Source: Niastella yeongjuensis | GTDB lineage: Bacteria; Bacteroidota; Bacteroidia; Chitinophagales; Chitinophagaceae | Reading direction: 5' to 3' | Length of the DNA: 64,000 nt | NCBI RefSeq assembly: GCF_900110245.1 | Contig: NZ_FOCZ01000006.1 | Location: 125,004-189,003 of the forward strand | In this document: in pieces, positions 36,534 through 45,029 of the stretch | Position numbering within the stretch: the stretch's first letter is position 1 | Layout: every line of letters starts with the position of its first letter | Notes under the pieces: generated by a model | The model's input: only the letters and a program-made list of their open reading frames with translations | The model's database searches: none | Told to the model about the DNA's origin: nothing | Position numbers and translations under genes: made by a program

Positions 36534-37248
36534 TGCTTAAGTGTTATTGATTAATCGTAGATGAGGCAGGGTGTGCGGGGTAAATAGCCTTCTCCTACTC
36601 CTAAAAATGCTTACCTATAGTGCCCTTACTGGACAGAAAAGGCAGTACAAGCAAGCCACTGTTAAAAACCTTCTATAATAGATCAAGAAAGGCCAATTAG
36701 AAAGTGAAACCAAATATGTAAAATGAATCCGGGAGCCGGCTATGCCGGGGTTATATCCTGGTCATTGGGCGAAACCCGGGAGCGACTCGGCCTTCATCCC
36801 TGCATTTATGAGCGGGTGTTTTTACTGACCCTCCTGCAAATATCTTTCACCACATTCATAAACGCTTCCGGCAACCCGGATCATCATTCTATAGCCAAAT
36901 GTTGTAAAAGCTCGTCAGAAGAAGTAGTGCGGTACTATGGCCGTTTAGCTTTGTTTTCAAAAGGTGCTTTGAGGGCTAATCATAGAGCTCCAAAGAAATA
37001 ATTTTGTACCGCAGCTACTGCCTGCTGACTATGTATGTATTGAAAACCGTCCTTGTCAAATATCTATATGCAATATACGAAGATTAATTTCTTGTATTTG
37101 CACAATTTCAAATCTTTTATTCACAAAATAACATGTGCCATACTGTTATAGTTATATAAAGAACTGATTTGCCATTATTGCATGGCAATACAGGCGTCTC
37201 AGGGTGGTGTTCACCCTGTGCTGTTGTTTTCATATCGTCATTGCCGGT
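36534..37248. other. Intergenic region, nothing confident
   Basis: 715 bp between the TonB receptor start and the HTH gene end. The only ORF (36723-37001, 92 residues) has no domain, and its composition does not resemble neighbouring genes. I see no repeat, RNA gene or exact -7 box. CAAATATG near 36712 (minus strand) is a one-mismatch -7 candidate for the receptor. Confidence 0.5.
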
Positions 37249-37590
37249 TTATCCATGAAGCCCGTTCCGCCATTCGGTGGGCGATTTGCTGTATATTTTT
37301 TTAAACATGGTACTGAAACTCCCCATGCTTTTGTATCCTACCAGTACAGATATCTCTTTTACACTTTTCTCAGTTTGCTCCAACAACTCCTTTGCTTTCT
37401 CCATTCTTAATAATATCCGGTAATCATCTATGCTAACCCCAAACAGCTGTTTAAATCCAAATTGCAATTTGGTACGGTTGAGTTGGGTTTGTTGACTTAG
37501 ATCATTGATGGTAATATGATAACGCCTGTTTTTTGTTAATAAATCTTTTGCGAGCCTGATCCTTTCAATGTCCTCTTTTTTCAATTTCAT
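37249..37590 (-). CDS. Orphan AraC-type helix-turn-helix protein
   Basis: A 113-residue protein that is almost entirely an AraC/XylS DNA-binding domain. The first helix-turn-helix is ITINDLSQQTQLNRTKLQ. The second contains VKEISVLVGYKSMGSFSTMF followed by YSKSPTEWR, the family signature. No ligand-binding domain is present. The start at 37590 (MKLKKEDIERIR) is chosen over the upstream ATG at 37629 because a perfect -7 box (TACTTTTG) occupies 37614-37621, which would put the upstream ATG outside the transcript. The target is unknown. Confidence 0.85.
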   Translation of the reverse strand: MKLKKEDIERIRLAKDLLTKNRRYHITINDLSQQTQLNRTKLQFGFKQLFGVSIDDYRILLRMEKAKELLEQTEKSVKEISVLVGYKSMGSFSTMFKKIYSKSPTEWRNGLHG

Positions 37591-37613
37591 AAGAAAAGGT
37601 TTATAACAAATAA

Positions 37614-37621
37614 CAAAAGTA
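37614..37621 (-). promoter_or_regulatory. -7 box of the AraC-type gene
   Basis: TACTTTTG on the minus strand (CAAAAGTA on plus) matches TAnnTTTG. It decides the choice of start codon at 37590. No clear -33 TTG is seen. Confidence 0.55.
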
Positions 37622-38588
37622 GTTGACATGAACTCTTTACTTACTGCTCACGTAAATAAAGGGCAGGTTTCAGCAAGTGGTACGCGACTTGCTGAAATCA
37701 CCTGGATTACTGTGTTGCTATTAAACAATAATTAACTGTATGGCATCTACTGTATACCGGTAGACCCATGATTGAAACCCTGGAGTTGTTGCTATCCGTT
37801 TTATTGCGTGTTCATTGAGACGGGCTATCTGCTATCGATCACTTTTATTGTTGAGTTGTCACCTTCGTGATGAAAGAAACCACTCCGGTACATATTCAGT
37901 GCTCCGTTTGCACACACGGTACCAGCCCAGCCAGCTTACCTGCTTGCAGGCTGTTCCTCCGGGAGGCAGATTGAACAGTTTTTTTGAAATGTTTCTTTTG
38001 TACGGATTGACTGAATCTGAAAAGTATGTGAAGGCACACCAAAGATGCCCGTAGGCATATGAGATAATTAAAAGAGATAAAAAGAAAAGAAGTGGCGTAA
38101 ATAGTTGAATCCGGTCCATCAGATAAGGTTTGTGCATCGGCTACATTACTCGTCTCACCATTTCTTTCTCACGTCGCTGATTAGTGTTGCCGAAACAAAG
38201 ATAGGAGGTCTTTTTGACTATTTATTTTCAAAATAAAATATTTAGACACCGTTAGTGAATTACTATACAGGTTAACCATTAATGATAGATCGGTGCCGCC
38301 GCTGTTATTACCGCATTATAAACTATTTCTTAAGAAATTATCATTTATGGGTTTCTGTTATATATTCCGGAAATAAATATTGATAGATGGTAAAGGTGAG
38401 TTGGTTAGTTGACAGGTTGATAAGTTAACAGGTTAATAAGTTAACAAGTTGACAAGTTAACGAGAAAGAAATAGGTAAGGCGAAATAAAGGAGGGAGTTG
38501 ATGGGGTTGATTGGGTTAATGGAGCTGATAAGGGAAAAGTAAAACCTCAAAATAGAGTCTAAGAAGCTAAGCGGACTGAGTTTTATTA
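37622..38588. repeat. Intergenic region with AGTTAACAGG word array at 38395-38465
   Basis: A mostly featureless spacer. From 38395 to 38465 it has degenerate words (AGTTGACAGGTTGATAAGTT, AGTTAACAGGTTAATAAGTT) of the same family as 31015-31227. A 92-residue ORF on minus (37859-38137) has one hydrophobic stretch but is not supported otherwise. A GC-rich repeated element follows at 38589. Confidence 0.6.
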
Positions 38589-38633
38589 CGAGGTCGCATT
38601 TCTCCCCCTCCACCGGAGGGGGCTGGGGGGAGG
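38589..38633. repeat. GC-rich repeated hairpin element, copy 1
   Basis: CGAGGTCGCATTTCTCCCCC and the G-rich tail GGCTGGGGGGAGG flank a short palindrome (CTCCACCGGAG). The same frame, CGAGGTGGTATTTCTCCCCC plus GCCGGGGGGAGG, occurs at 53837-53885 around a different palindrome. Shared ends with a variable centre indicate a dispersed repeat family. Confidence 0.75.
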
Positions 38634-38639
38634 CCGGCC

Positions 38640-38671
38640 AAAAAAAAGTCGCTCCGGTGAAGAAGCGACTT
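38640..38671 (-). terminator. Rho-independent terminator of the 84-residue protein gene
   Basis: AAGTCGCT (38646-38653) pairs with AGCGACTT (38664-38671). On the minus strand the stem is followed by eight T, and it lies 22 bases after the stop codon at 38693. Confidence 0.85.
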
Positions 38672-38692
38672 GCTGTGATTATTTAAAACTAA

Positions 38693-38947
38693 TTAATTCT
38701 GGATTGGTCGGAAATAGAAACCCTCTTCATTTAAAATATGAGAAGCGGGTACAAAACTCATCAATGACTGGCGTACCATATCCTCTGCTGCCATTTGATA
38801 ACGAGTTCCTACTTCTGGATTCTTAACGGCAAATTTCCAACTCTGAATCTTCAGTAGGGCAATCTTGCTGGCATGGGCAATATGATATTCCAATATCATG
38901 AATTTCTCGGCCAGGTAATCCGTTTCATTTTGGATGTATGGGGTCAT
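38693..38947 (-). CDS. Small conserved-looking hypothetical protein
   Basis: An 84-residue soluble protein (MTPYIQNETDYLAEKFMILE, end EGFYFRPIQN). It has helices rich in Ala, Leu and Lys with a W at about residue 37 and no signal or membrane segment. A strong terminator follows directly, which supports it as a real transcript. No family is recognised. The C-terminal ILNEEGFYFRPI hints at a compact fold but gives no function. Confidence 0.6.
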   Translation of the reverse strand: MTPYIQNETDYLAEKFMILEYHIAHASKIALLKIQSWKFAVKNPEVGTRYQMAAEDMVRQSLMSFVPASHILNEEGFYFRPIQN

Positions 38948-39406
38948 AGGGTAATGTGATTATAGGCTTTTTCAAAAATAATGGACATCTGTTTAACGAA
39001 TTTTGATACGTAAAATTGCGTGAATAAAACATAAATTCTGCAGCCCGTAAACCAATTTTTTCGCAAATAAGGGTTTATCTATACCATCCTATACTAATAT
39101 TTTAAATAAAAAGGCTGTTCTTTGAATATTATTCAATAACTCATACATAATGTTGTATAATATTCAATAATACACCATTTAAAGTGTTGGTATTACAATA
39201 ATACGGGTAACTTGGTAAAAATCATAGCGTTGCTAAAAATATAGCTTTAAGCGCTGAGCCATAAGTTGTAAGCCGACAAGGCCAGGTTGTACCACCTCGC
39301 CCCTACAACTCCTTTCAACAAACCGCGCAGTGGTGTATTGCTTAAGGCTTACTGCTTACAGCTTAAAGCTGTTTTCTGCCTCATATAAAAAAGAGATTGC
39401 AAATAA
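38948..39406. repeat. AT-rich spacer with AAGCTTTAAGC-type facing arrays (39243-39370)
   Basis: Words AGCTTTAAGCGCTGAGCC and GTTGTAAGCC at 39243-39275 face GGCTTACTGCTTACAGC and TTAAAGCT at 39344-39370, giving an imperfect hairpin with a ten-base exact outer match (AGCTTTAAGC/GCTTAAAGCT). A palindromic TTGAATATTATTCAA lies near 39122. No gene is seen. Confidence 0.6.
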
Positions 39407-39436
39407 TTGGTAAGGATTGCTAAAACTTTACATTTA
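39407..39436 (+). promoter_or_regulatory. Promoter of the GMC oxidoreductase operon
   Basis: TTG at 39407-39409 is followed after exactly 19 bases by TACATTTA (39429-39436), one mismatch from TAnnTTTG. This is the most complete Bacteroidota-type promoter in the window, about 45 bases before the GMC start codon. Confidence 0.65.
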
Positions 39437-39481
39437 TGATTCTAAACCAACGATTCTTCATTTATAAAACTTACTTCTCTA

Positions 39482-41224
39482 ATGGGAGATCTTCAGGTGA
39501 AAAAAAATGCCAAGCAATACGATGCTATCATCGTAGGCTCTGGTGCCGGTGGCGGCATGGCTGCTTACGTGCTGTCACATGCTGGTTTGAAAGTTTGTTT
39601 GATTGAAGCCGGACCAATGTATGATCCGAGGAAAAATGTTACCCAGTTCAAAAATCCATGGGACTCTCCCCGTCGTGGCGCCAGCACCAAATTCAGACCA
39701 TTTGGTGATTTCGATGCCTGCTACTGGGGTTGGGAGATTGATGGTGAACCCTATACTCACGCCGACAATACCAAATGGGAATGGTGGCGCGCCCGCATGA
39801 TCGGCGGCCGTACCAATCACTGGGGCCGTATCTCCCTGCGTTTCGGCCCTAAAGACTTTAAACGCCGCAGTATCGATGGCATGGGCGACGACTGGCCGAT
39901 TGGTTATGACGACGTAAAACCTTTCTATGATAAAGTTGACCGGCTCATTGGTGTATTTGGCAGTAATGAAGGCCTGGAAAATGACCCCGATGGTATCTTC
40001 CTGCCTCCCCCCAAACCCCGTTTGCACGAGCTGATGATCAAAAAAGCAGCTACCGGCATCGGCGTTCCGGTGATCCCTTCCCGCCTTTCCATTCTGACCA
40101 AAAAGCTCAATGACTCCCGCGGGGAATGTATCTTTTGCGGTCAGTGTAACCGGGCCTGCTCTGTAGCATATGCCGATTTCTCCTCATCTTCCGTACTGGT
40201 AAAACCTGCTATGGAAACCGGTAATGTAGATGTGATCACCAACGCCATGGCGCGGGAAGTGCTCACCAATACAGAAGGATTGGCTACAGGTGTGTCATAT
40301 GTAAATAAAATGGACCTGCAGGAATACCAGGTTATGGGCCGCACAGTGATCCTGGCTGCCAGCGCCTGCGAATCGGCGCGTTTGCTGCTGAACTCAAAAT
40401 CGGCCCGCTTCCCTAACGGACTGGCCAACAGCAGTGATGTGGTAGGTAAATACCTGCACGACTCTACAGGCGCCGATATGGGTGGTGTAATCCCTGAACT
40501 GTTCGATCGCAAACGTTATAATGAAGACGGCGTAGGCGGTGCACATATATATTCACCCTGGTGGGGCGATAACAAAAAACTCGATTTCCCCCGTGGTTAT
40601 CATATTGAATACTGGGGTGGTTTTGGCCAGCCTGCTTATGGCTTTGGCGGTGGTATCCAGAATATGAATGGCAAGTTCCAGGTAAAAGGACAACAAAAAG
40701 AAGCCGGTGGTTATGGTAAATCATTAAAAGAAGATTACCGGTACTTTTATGGTGCCCGCGTGGGTATGGCCGGTCGTGGGGAAGCCCTTGCTGTTCGCGA
40801 AAACAAGTGTGAAATAGATCCGAAGGTGGTTGATAAATATGGTATCCCTGTTTTACGTTTCGATGTAAAACCGCACGAATACGATATCAAACAGGCCAAA
40901 CACATGAAGGAAACCTTCAAGGAGATCATGCATGAAATGGGCGCTGTTATTACCTATGGTGATAACGACGGTCCTGAAAATAATTATGGCCTGCATGCAC
41001 CCGGTAACATCATTCACGAAGCCGGTACCGTTCGTATGGGCAGCGATCCTAAAAACTCTGTGTTGAACAAATACAACCAGGCCCATGATGTAAAGAACCT
41101 GTTCTGTGTAGATGGCGGCCCATTTGTTTCCCAGGCCGATAAAAACATCACCTGGACCATCCTGGCGCTTTCAATGCGTGCTTCGGAATATATTATAGAC
41201 GAAATGAAGAAGAGGAATATATAA
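39482..41224 (+). CDS. GMC-family FAD oxidoreductase with a Cys cluster
   Basis: A 580-residue GMC oxidoreductase, the catalytic subunit of a membrane-linked sugar or alcohol dehydrogenase. FAD binding is by IIVGSGAGGGMAAYVL (residues 16-31) and the ARMIGGRTNHWGR motif. The C-terminal domain has EAGTVRMGSDP and NITWTILALSMRASEYI. C216, C219, C222 and C226 (CIFCGQCNRAC) form a C-x2-C-x2-C-x3-C set, which in related FAD glucose dehydrogenases holds an iron-sulfur cluster. The next gene encodes the small subunit, so electrons probably pass to the respiratory chain. No signal peptide is seen, and export would rely on the partner's. Confidence 0.9.
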   Translation: MGDLQVKKNAKQYDAIIVGSGAGGGMAAYVLSHAGLKVCLIEAGPMYDPRKNVTQFKNPWDSPRRGASTKFRPFGDFDACYWGWEIDGEPYTHADNTKWEWWRARMIGGRTNHWGRISLRFGPKDFKRRSIDGMGDDWPIGYDDVKPFYDKVDRLIGVFGSNEGLENDPDGIFLPPPKPRLHELMIKKAATGIGVPVIPSRLSILTKKLNDSRGECIFCGQCNRACSVAYADFSSSSVLVKPAMETGNVDVITNAMAREVLTNTEGLATGVSYVNKMDLQEYQVMGRTVILAASACESARLLLNSKSARFPNGLANSSDVVGKYLHDSTGADMGGVIPELFDRKRYNEDGVGGAHIYSPWWGDNKKLDFPRGYHIEYWGGFGQPAYGFGGGIQNMNGKFQVKGQQKEAGGYGKSLKEDYRYFYGARVGMAGRGEALAVRENKCEIDPKVVDKYGIPVLRFDVKPHEYDIKQAKHMKETFKEIMHEMGAVITYGDNDGPENNYGLHAPGNIIHEAGTVRMGSDPKNSVLNKYNQAHDVKNLFCVDGGPFVSQADKNITWTILALSMRASEYIIDEMKKRNI

Positions 41225-41278
41225 TTCCGTGGCAACAAAACCTATAACTAAGAACTTAGAACAAAAAACTAAGAACTA

Positions 41279-41938
41279 ATGGACAGAAGAAAATCCTTAA
41301 AAGCGATAGCAGTAGGCACCCTGTCGGCCGGTATCTTGCTGGATGCCTGCAAAACAGATAATAAAAAAGAAGCCGCCAAAAGCGCAGAGGCTTCCGGCGA
41401 ATTTACCTTAGACCGTGCCGTAGAAGAACAGGAACGGGAAAAGGAAATAACGTCAAAAACGTTTTTCACGCCACATGAAATGGCCACCATCACCGTGCTG
41501 GCTGATATCATCATCCCTAAAGATGAAGTAAGCGGCAGTGCATCTGATGCTAAAGTGCCTGATTTTATCGAATACATTGTAAAGGATAAACCCGAAAACC
41601 AGATCCCTATGCGGGGTGGTTTGCGCTGGCTGGATGTACAGTGCCTGAAGCGTTTCAATAAATCATTTGTAGATGGTACTGAAAAGGAACGCATGGCAAT
41701 GGTAGATGAAATTGCGTGGCCCAATAAAGCCAAACCCGACATGGCGCAGGGCGTTGCCTTCTTTAACCTCATGCGCGATTTAACCGCTTCCGGTTTTTAT
41801 ACCAGCGAGATCGGTGTAAAAGACCTTGGTTATGCCGGTAATACACCTAATAAATGGAATGGTGTGCCCGATGAGGTGCTGAAACAATATGGACTGGCAT
41901 ACACGGAGAAAGAAATGAAGGAGTGCGCTAAATACTGA
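41279..41938 (+). CDS. Gluconate 2-dehydrogenase subunit 3-like protein
   Basis: A 219-residue protein of the DUF1955/gluconate 2-dehydrogenase subunit 3 family. The N-terminus MDRRKSLKAIAVGTLSAGIL ends in LLDACKT, a lipobox-like site preceded by an RR-type start, so it is exported, perhaps by Tat with the folded GMC subunit. The conserved core TFFTPHEMATITVLADIIIP, FIEYIVKD and AQGVAFFNLMRDLTASGFYT is visible. It lies 54 bases after the GMC gene, with a low-complexity word run (ACTAAGAACTTAG) between. It likely serves as the targeting chaperone subunit. Confidence 0.88.
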   Translation: MDRRKSLKAIAVGTLSAGILLDACKTDNKKEAAKSAEASGEFTLDRAVEEQEREKEITSKTFFTPHEMATITVLADIIIPKDEVSGSASDAKVPDFIEYIVKDKPENQIPMRGGLRWLDVQCLKRFNKSFVDGTEKERMAMVDEIAWPNKAKPDMAQGVAFFNLMRDLTASGFYTSEIGVKDLGYAGNTPNKWNGVPDEVLKQYGLAYTEKEMKECAKY

Positions 41939-41980
41939 TATCAGCAGTAGGAAGTAAGAAATAGAAATTAAGAAATAAGA

Positions 41981-42020
41981 AAAGTCCGCAAGTTGTGTTA
42001 CTACACAATTTGCGGACTTT
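41981..42020. terminator. Bidirectional terminator hairpin
   Basis: AAAGTCCGCAAGTTGTGT (41981-41998) pairs over 18 bp, with one G-U, with ACACAATTTGCGGACTTT (42003-42020). The 4-nt loop is tight. It lies between the convergent dehydrogenase operon and the PAS kinase and would stop transcription both ways. Confidence 0.85.
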
Positions 42021-42071
42021 GTATTTAAACCTTAAACTTAAAACTTTGAACTTTAAACTTGAAACTTTGAA

Positions 42072-44867
42072 CTATTTAACCGGAATAAAAATATAAAACG
42101 TAGCCCCCGCCCCTACTTCACTTTCTGCCCGTATAAATCCATGATGGTTCTCTACTATTTTCTTACAAATAGCCAGGCCAATACCCGAACCGGTATATTC
42201 ATTGCGGCCATGCAGCCGTTGGAATAATTCAAATATTTTCTCGGCATACTCCTGCTCAAACCCAATTCCATTGTCATTTATGGTAAAACGGAAATAGTCC
42301 TTGCCCGGGATGGCCCCTTTTTCATGCAGCTGCCTTGCTTTTACATAAGCTGAGGTGATTTCAATTACAGGTGTAACGTCCTCACGCGAATACTTCAGTG
42401 AATTGCTGATCAGGTTTGACAGCAATTGCCTGAACTGAAAGGGAATGATGGTCATGGTAGGCAGGTGCGCGGAGATGATGGTGGCTTTTTTTTCATCGAT
42501 GCGGTGTGCCAGTTCTTTTTTTACTTCATCGAGCAGGGCGTTCAGGTCGGTCGATTCAAAATTCTTACGGGCGGTAGTGGTACGGGAGAACTCCAGCAAG
42601 GAGTCGATGAGGTTTTGCATACGTACCGCTGCTTTCACCATCCGGTCGAAGTAATCTTTGCTGGTATCGCTTAAGTTAGCCACATCACGGGCCTGTATCA
42701 GATTGCCAAAGGCCTGGATCTTGCGCAGCGGTTCCTGCAGGTCATGGCTGGCCACATAACTAAACGACGACAACTCACTGTTACTGCGTTCCAGCTCCCG
42801 GTTCTTTTGTTCCAGTTGTTCGGCATACATTTTCAACTGGTCTTCGGTCAGTTTTTGTTTGGTGAGATCACGGGTTACTTTTGAAAAACCGATGATGTCG
42901 TTTTTATCATTGTGCAGGGCAGTAAGCACGGTATAAGCCCAAAAGGTAGAACCATCCTTACGTACCCGTAAACCTTCAAAAGTTGACTTACCGTCCTGTT
43001 TAGCTTCTTCTAACAGCTTTTCCGCCAGGCCATGCTGCTGGTCGCTATAGGTATAAAAAAGCCGGAAGTGCATCCCGATGATTTCGTCAGCGGTATATCC
43101 TTTTATTTTCTCCGCCCCTTTATTCCAGTTTTCTATATAGCCATCTTTGCTCAGCAGAATAATGGAGTAATCTTCCACCTCGTTGGTCATGCGCAAATAG
43201 CGTTCTTCACTCTGGCGTAATTCTTCATGCCGCAGTTCCAGCTGTTGATTGATCTCTTTTAATTCGCGGGTTGTTTCTTCCAGCGCGTTGTTCTTGTGTG
43301 AAATTTCATGCGTGCGTTCGGCTACCCTGTTCTCCAGGTCGAGGTGAATGTTTTTCACTTCATCGATATCTGTACAGGTGCCAAACCATTTGATGATCTG
43401 TCCATCGTCGTTTTTGATGGGGCGGGCCCGCACCAGGAACCACCGGTACCCGGCTACCGGATATTTTACAAAGAAACGGAATTCAATTTCCAGCTGTTCT
43501 CCTGTTCGTACAACATCATGCCACGACTCTAAACACCGTTCCCGGTCATCGGGATGAACATGCACCAGGAAGCTTTCATCGCCAAACCGTTCCTCATCAC
43601 TGATCAGCAGGTACCATTGTTTGTTGTAGTAATCAACATAACCATCGGCATTGGCCGTCCAAACGATCTGTGGCATGGAATCGGCCAGCTGGCGGAACCT
43701 TACTTCGCTTTCGCGCACGGCGTCTTCAGCCAGTTTGCGGTTGTCGATATCTACTACAGAACCGATGAACCCTTCAAATACGCCTTTGTTGTCGAACATG
43801 GGCGAACCGGAATCGAGGATCCAGCGGTAATTGCCATCGGCACCCTGGATGCGGTATTCGAAGTTAAAAGGCACCTGGTGCGCATTGGCTTCAGCAAAAC
43901 AGGTTGTCATCAATTCCAGATCATCGGGGTGCACTACGGAAAGCCAGCGTTGCCCCAGGGTGTTTTCAGGCGGCTGACCGGTATAATCGTACCACTTCTG
44001 GTTTACATAGGTACAACTGCCGTCAGGACGGGTGATCCACAACATAACGGGCACTGTGTCTGCCAGGCGACGGAAATAATGCTCGCTGTTTTCCATGCGC
44101 TTTCTTTCCAGCACAATATCGGTCACCTCACGGCCTACCAGCATAATGCCGCTGCAAATGCCGCCCGGTTCCAGCAGTGGGTAAAAAAGCAGATTGAAAT
44201 AAGCCGTTACGTGTCCGCCATTTCTTTCTATACGGAGGGGCATCCCGTTTTCGATGTGGGGCGTTCTGCTTTGCACCACTTGGTTGATCAGTTCCTCGGC
44301 CCGTTGCCCTTTCAGGTCCGGGTTCACTTCAAAAAGCGACCGGCCGGTCACTTCGCTGATATCTTTACTGGTGATCTGTAAAAAGGAGTGATTGGCGAGC
44401 TCGATGCGGTAATCGGGCATCCGCAGCGTTAAAATGCCTATAGGCAGCTGTAATAAGATCTCGTAGATCTTTTTTTGCGTGGCCTGTTGAATGGCTACGT
44501 TTTCGGTGGCGGTGACCAGCATACCCCCGGTTTTGCCGGTTGACAATGGAATGGGTATACAGGAAAACGTAAAACTCACCGGTTCGGAATGGTTTTGCCG
44601 GTTTATAAAAAGCTGTATGTCCGGAATGGTCAGGGAACCGCCCTGCATTACCTGGTCAAAGGCTGGTCCCAGTTTGTGCCAGTTGCCGGCAAATACCTGT
44701 TGCAGCGACAACCCGCTTGCTTCCCCGCGCGACAGGCCTATAAGCGGTTGACAGGCGTCGTTATAGTACAGCACTCCCGAAGTTCCCCAGGCCAGGAACA
44801 TAGGAACATGTGATTGGCTAATAATGTTGAATACAAACTCCTTTTTATCCAGGACATTCACCTCCAT
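42072..44867 (-). CDS. Multi-PAS sensor histidine kinase
   Basis: A 931-residue cytoplasmic kinase with no membrane helix. About five PAS domains are visible, at roughly 15-115, 130-250, 265-385, 390-510 and 570-690. Examples are VPVMLWITRPDGSCTYVNQK and IILLSKDGYIENWNKGAEKI, with PAC segments such as FWAYTVLTALHND. A coiled coil near 515-565 leads to HisKA (SYVASHDLQEPLRKIQAFG, phospho-His near residue 715) and HATPase (NDNGIGFEQEY, TGSGIGLAICKKIVENHHG). The HDLQEPLRK variant is the subgroup common with phytochrome-like kinases. No response regulator is encoded beside it, so it is an orphan kinase. Confidence 0.92.
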   Translation of the reverse strand: MEVNVLDKKEFVFNIISQSHVPMFLAWGTSGVLYYNDACQPLIGLSRGEASGLSLQQVFAGNWHKLGPAFDQVMQGGSLTIPDIQLFINRQNHSEPVSFTFSCIPIPLSTGKTGGMLVTATENVAIQQATQKKIYEILLQLPIGILTLRMPDYRIELANHSFLQITSKDISEVTGRSLFEVNPDLKGQRAEELINQVVQSRTPHIENGMPLRIERNGGHVTAYFNLLFYPLLEPGGICSGIMLVGREVTDIVLERKRMENSEHYFRRLADTVPVMLWITRPDGSCTYVNQKWYDYTGQPPENTLGQRWLSVVHPDDLELMTTCFAEANAHQVPFNFEYRIQGADGNYRWILDSGSPMFDNKGVFEGFIGSVVDIDNRKLAEDAVRESEVRFRQLADSMPQIVWTANADGYVDYYNKQWYLLISDEERFGDESFLVHVHPDDRERCLESWHDVVRTGEQLEIEFRFFVKYPVAGYRWFLVRARPIKNDDGQIIKWFGTCTDIDEVKNIHLDLENRVAERTHEISHKNNALEETTRELKEINQQLELRHEELRQSEERYLRMTNEVEDYSIILLSKDGYIENWNKGAEKIKGYTADEIIGMHFRLFYTYSDQQHGLAEKLLEEAKQDGKSTFEGLRVRKDGSTFWAYTVLTALHNDKNDIIGFSKVTRDLTKQKLTEDQLKMYAEQLEQKNRELERSNSELSSFSYVASHDLQEPLRKIQAFGNLIQARDVANLSDTSKDYFDRMVKAAVRMQNLIDSLLEFSRTTTARKNFESTDLNALLDEVKKELAHRIDEKKATIISAHLPTMTIIPFQFRQLLSNLISNSLKYSREDVTPVIEITSAYVKARQLHEKGAIPGKDYFRFTINDNGIGFEQEYAEKIFELFQRLHGRNEYTGSGIGLAICKKIVENHHGFIRAESEVGAGATFYIFIPVK

Positions 44868-44973
44868 ACAATACTGATAATTTGAACACTGGTTGTGCCT
44901 GTTAAAAATATTTGATATTCACGACTTCGAATGAAATTTTTAGGTGAACGTGCATAGTTTACCGGGTATTAAG

Positions 44974-45003
44974 AAGAATAGCCACCCGTAGGTAGCTATT
45001 CTT
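44974..45003 (-). terminator. Hairpin terminator after the EF-G paralogue
   Basis: AAGAATAGC (44974-44982) pairs with GCTATTCTT (44995-45003), extended inside by ACC/GGT. It follows the stop at 45030 on the minus strand. The U-tract is short. Confidence 0.6.
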
Positions 45004-45029
45004 TATGCTAGGGCCAGTTGGTTCTTTGT

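Noticed and set aside
36723-37001. 92-residue plus-strand ORF
   Set aside because: No domain, odd composition, no promoter or ribosome-site support. Likely chance.
37859-38137. 92-residue minus-strand ORF with a hydrophobic N-terminus
   Set aside because: Only one hydrophobic stretch, the rest is non-coding in character, and an equally long frame exists on the other strand.
43554-44381. 275-residue plus-strand ORF antisense to the PAS kinase
   Set aside because: Long antisense frames are common in this composition, and the minus frame carries clear PAS and HisKA motifs.
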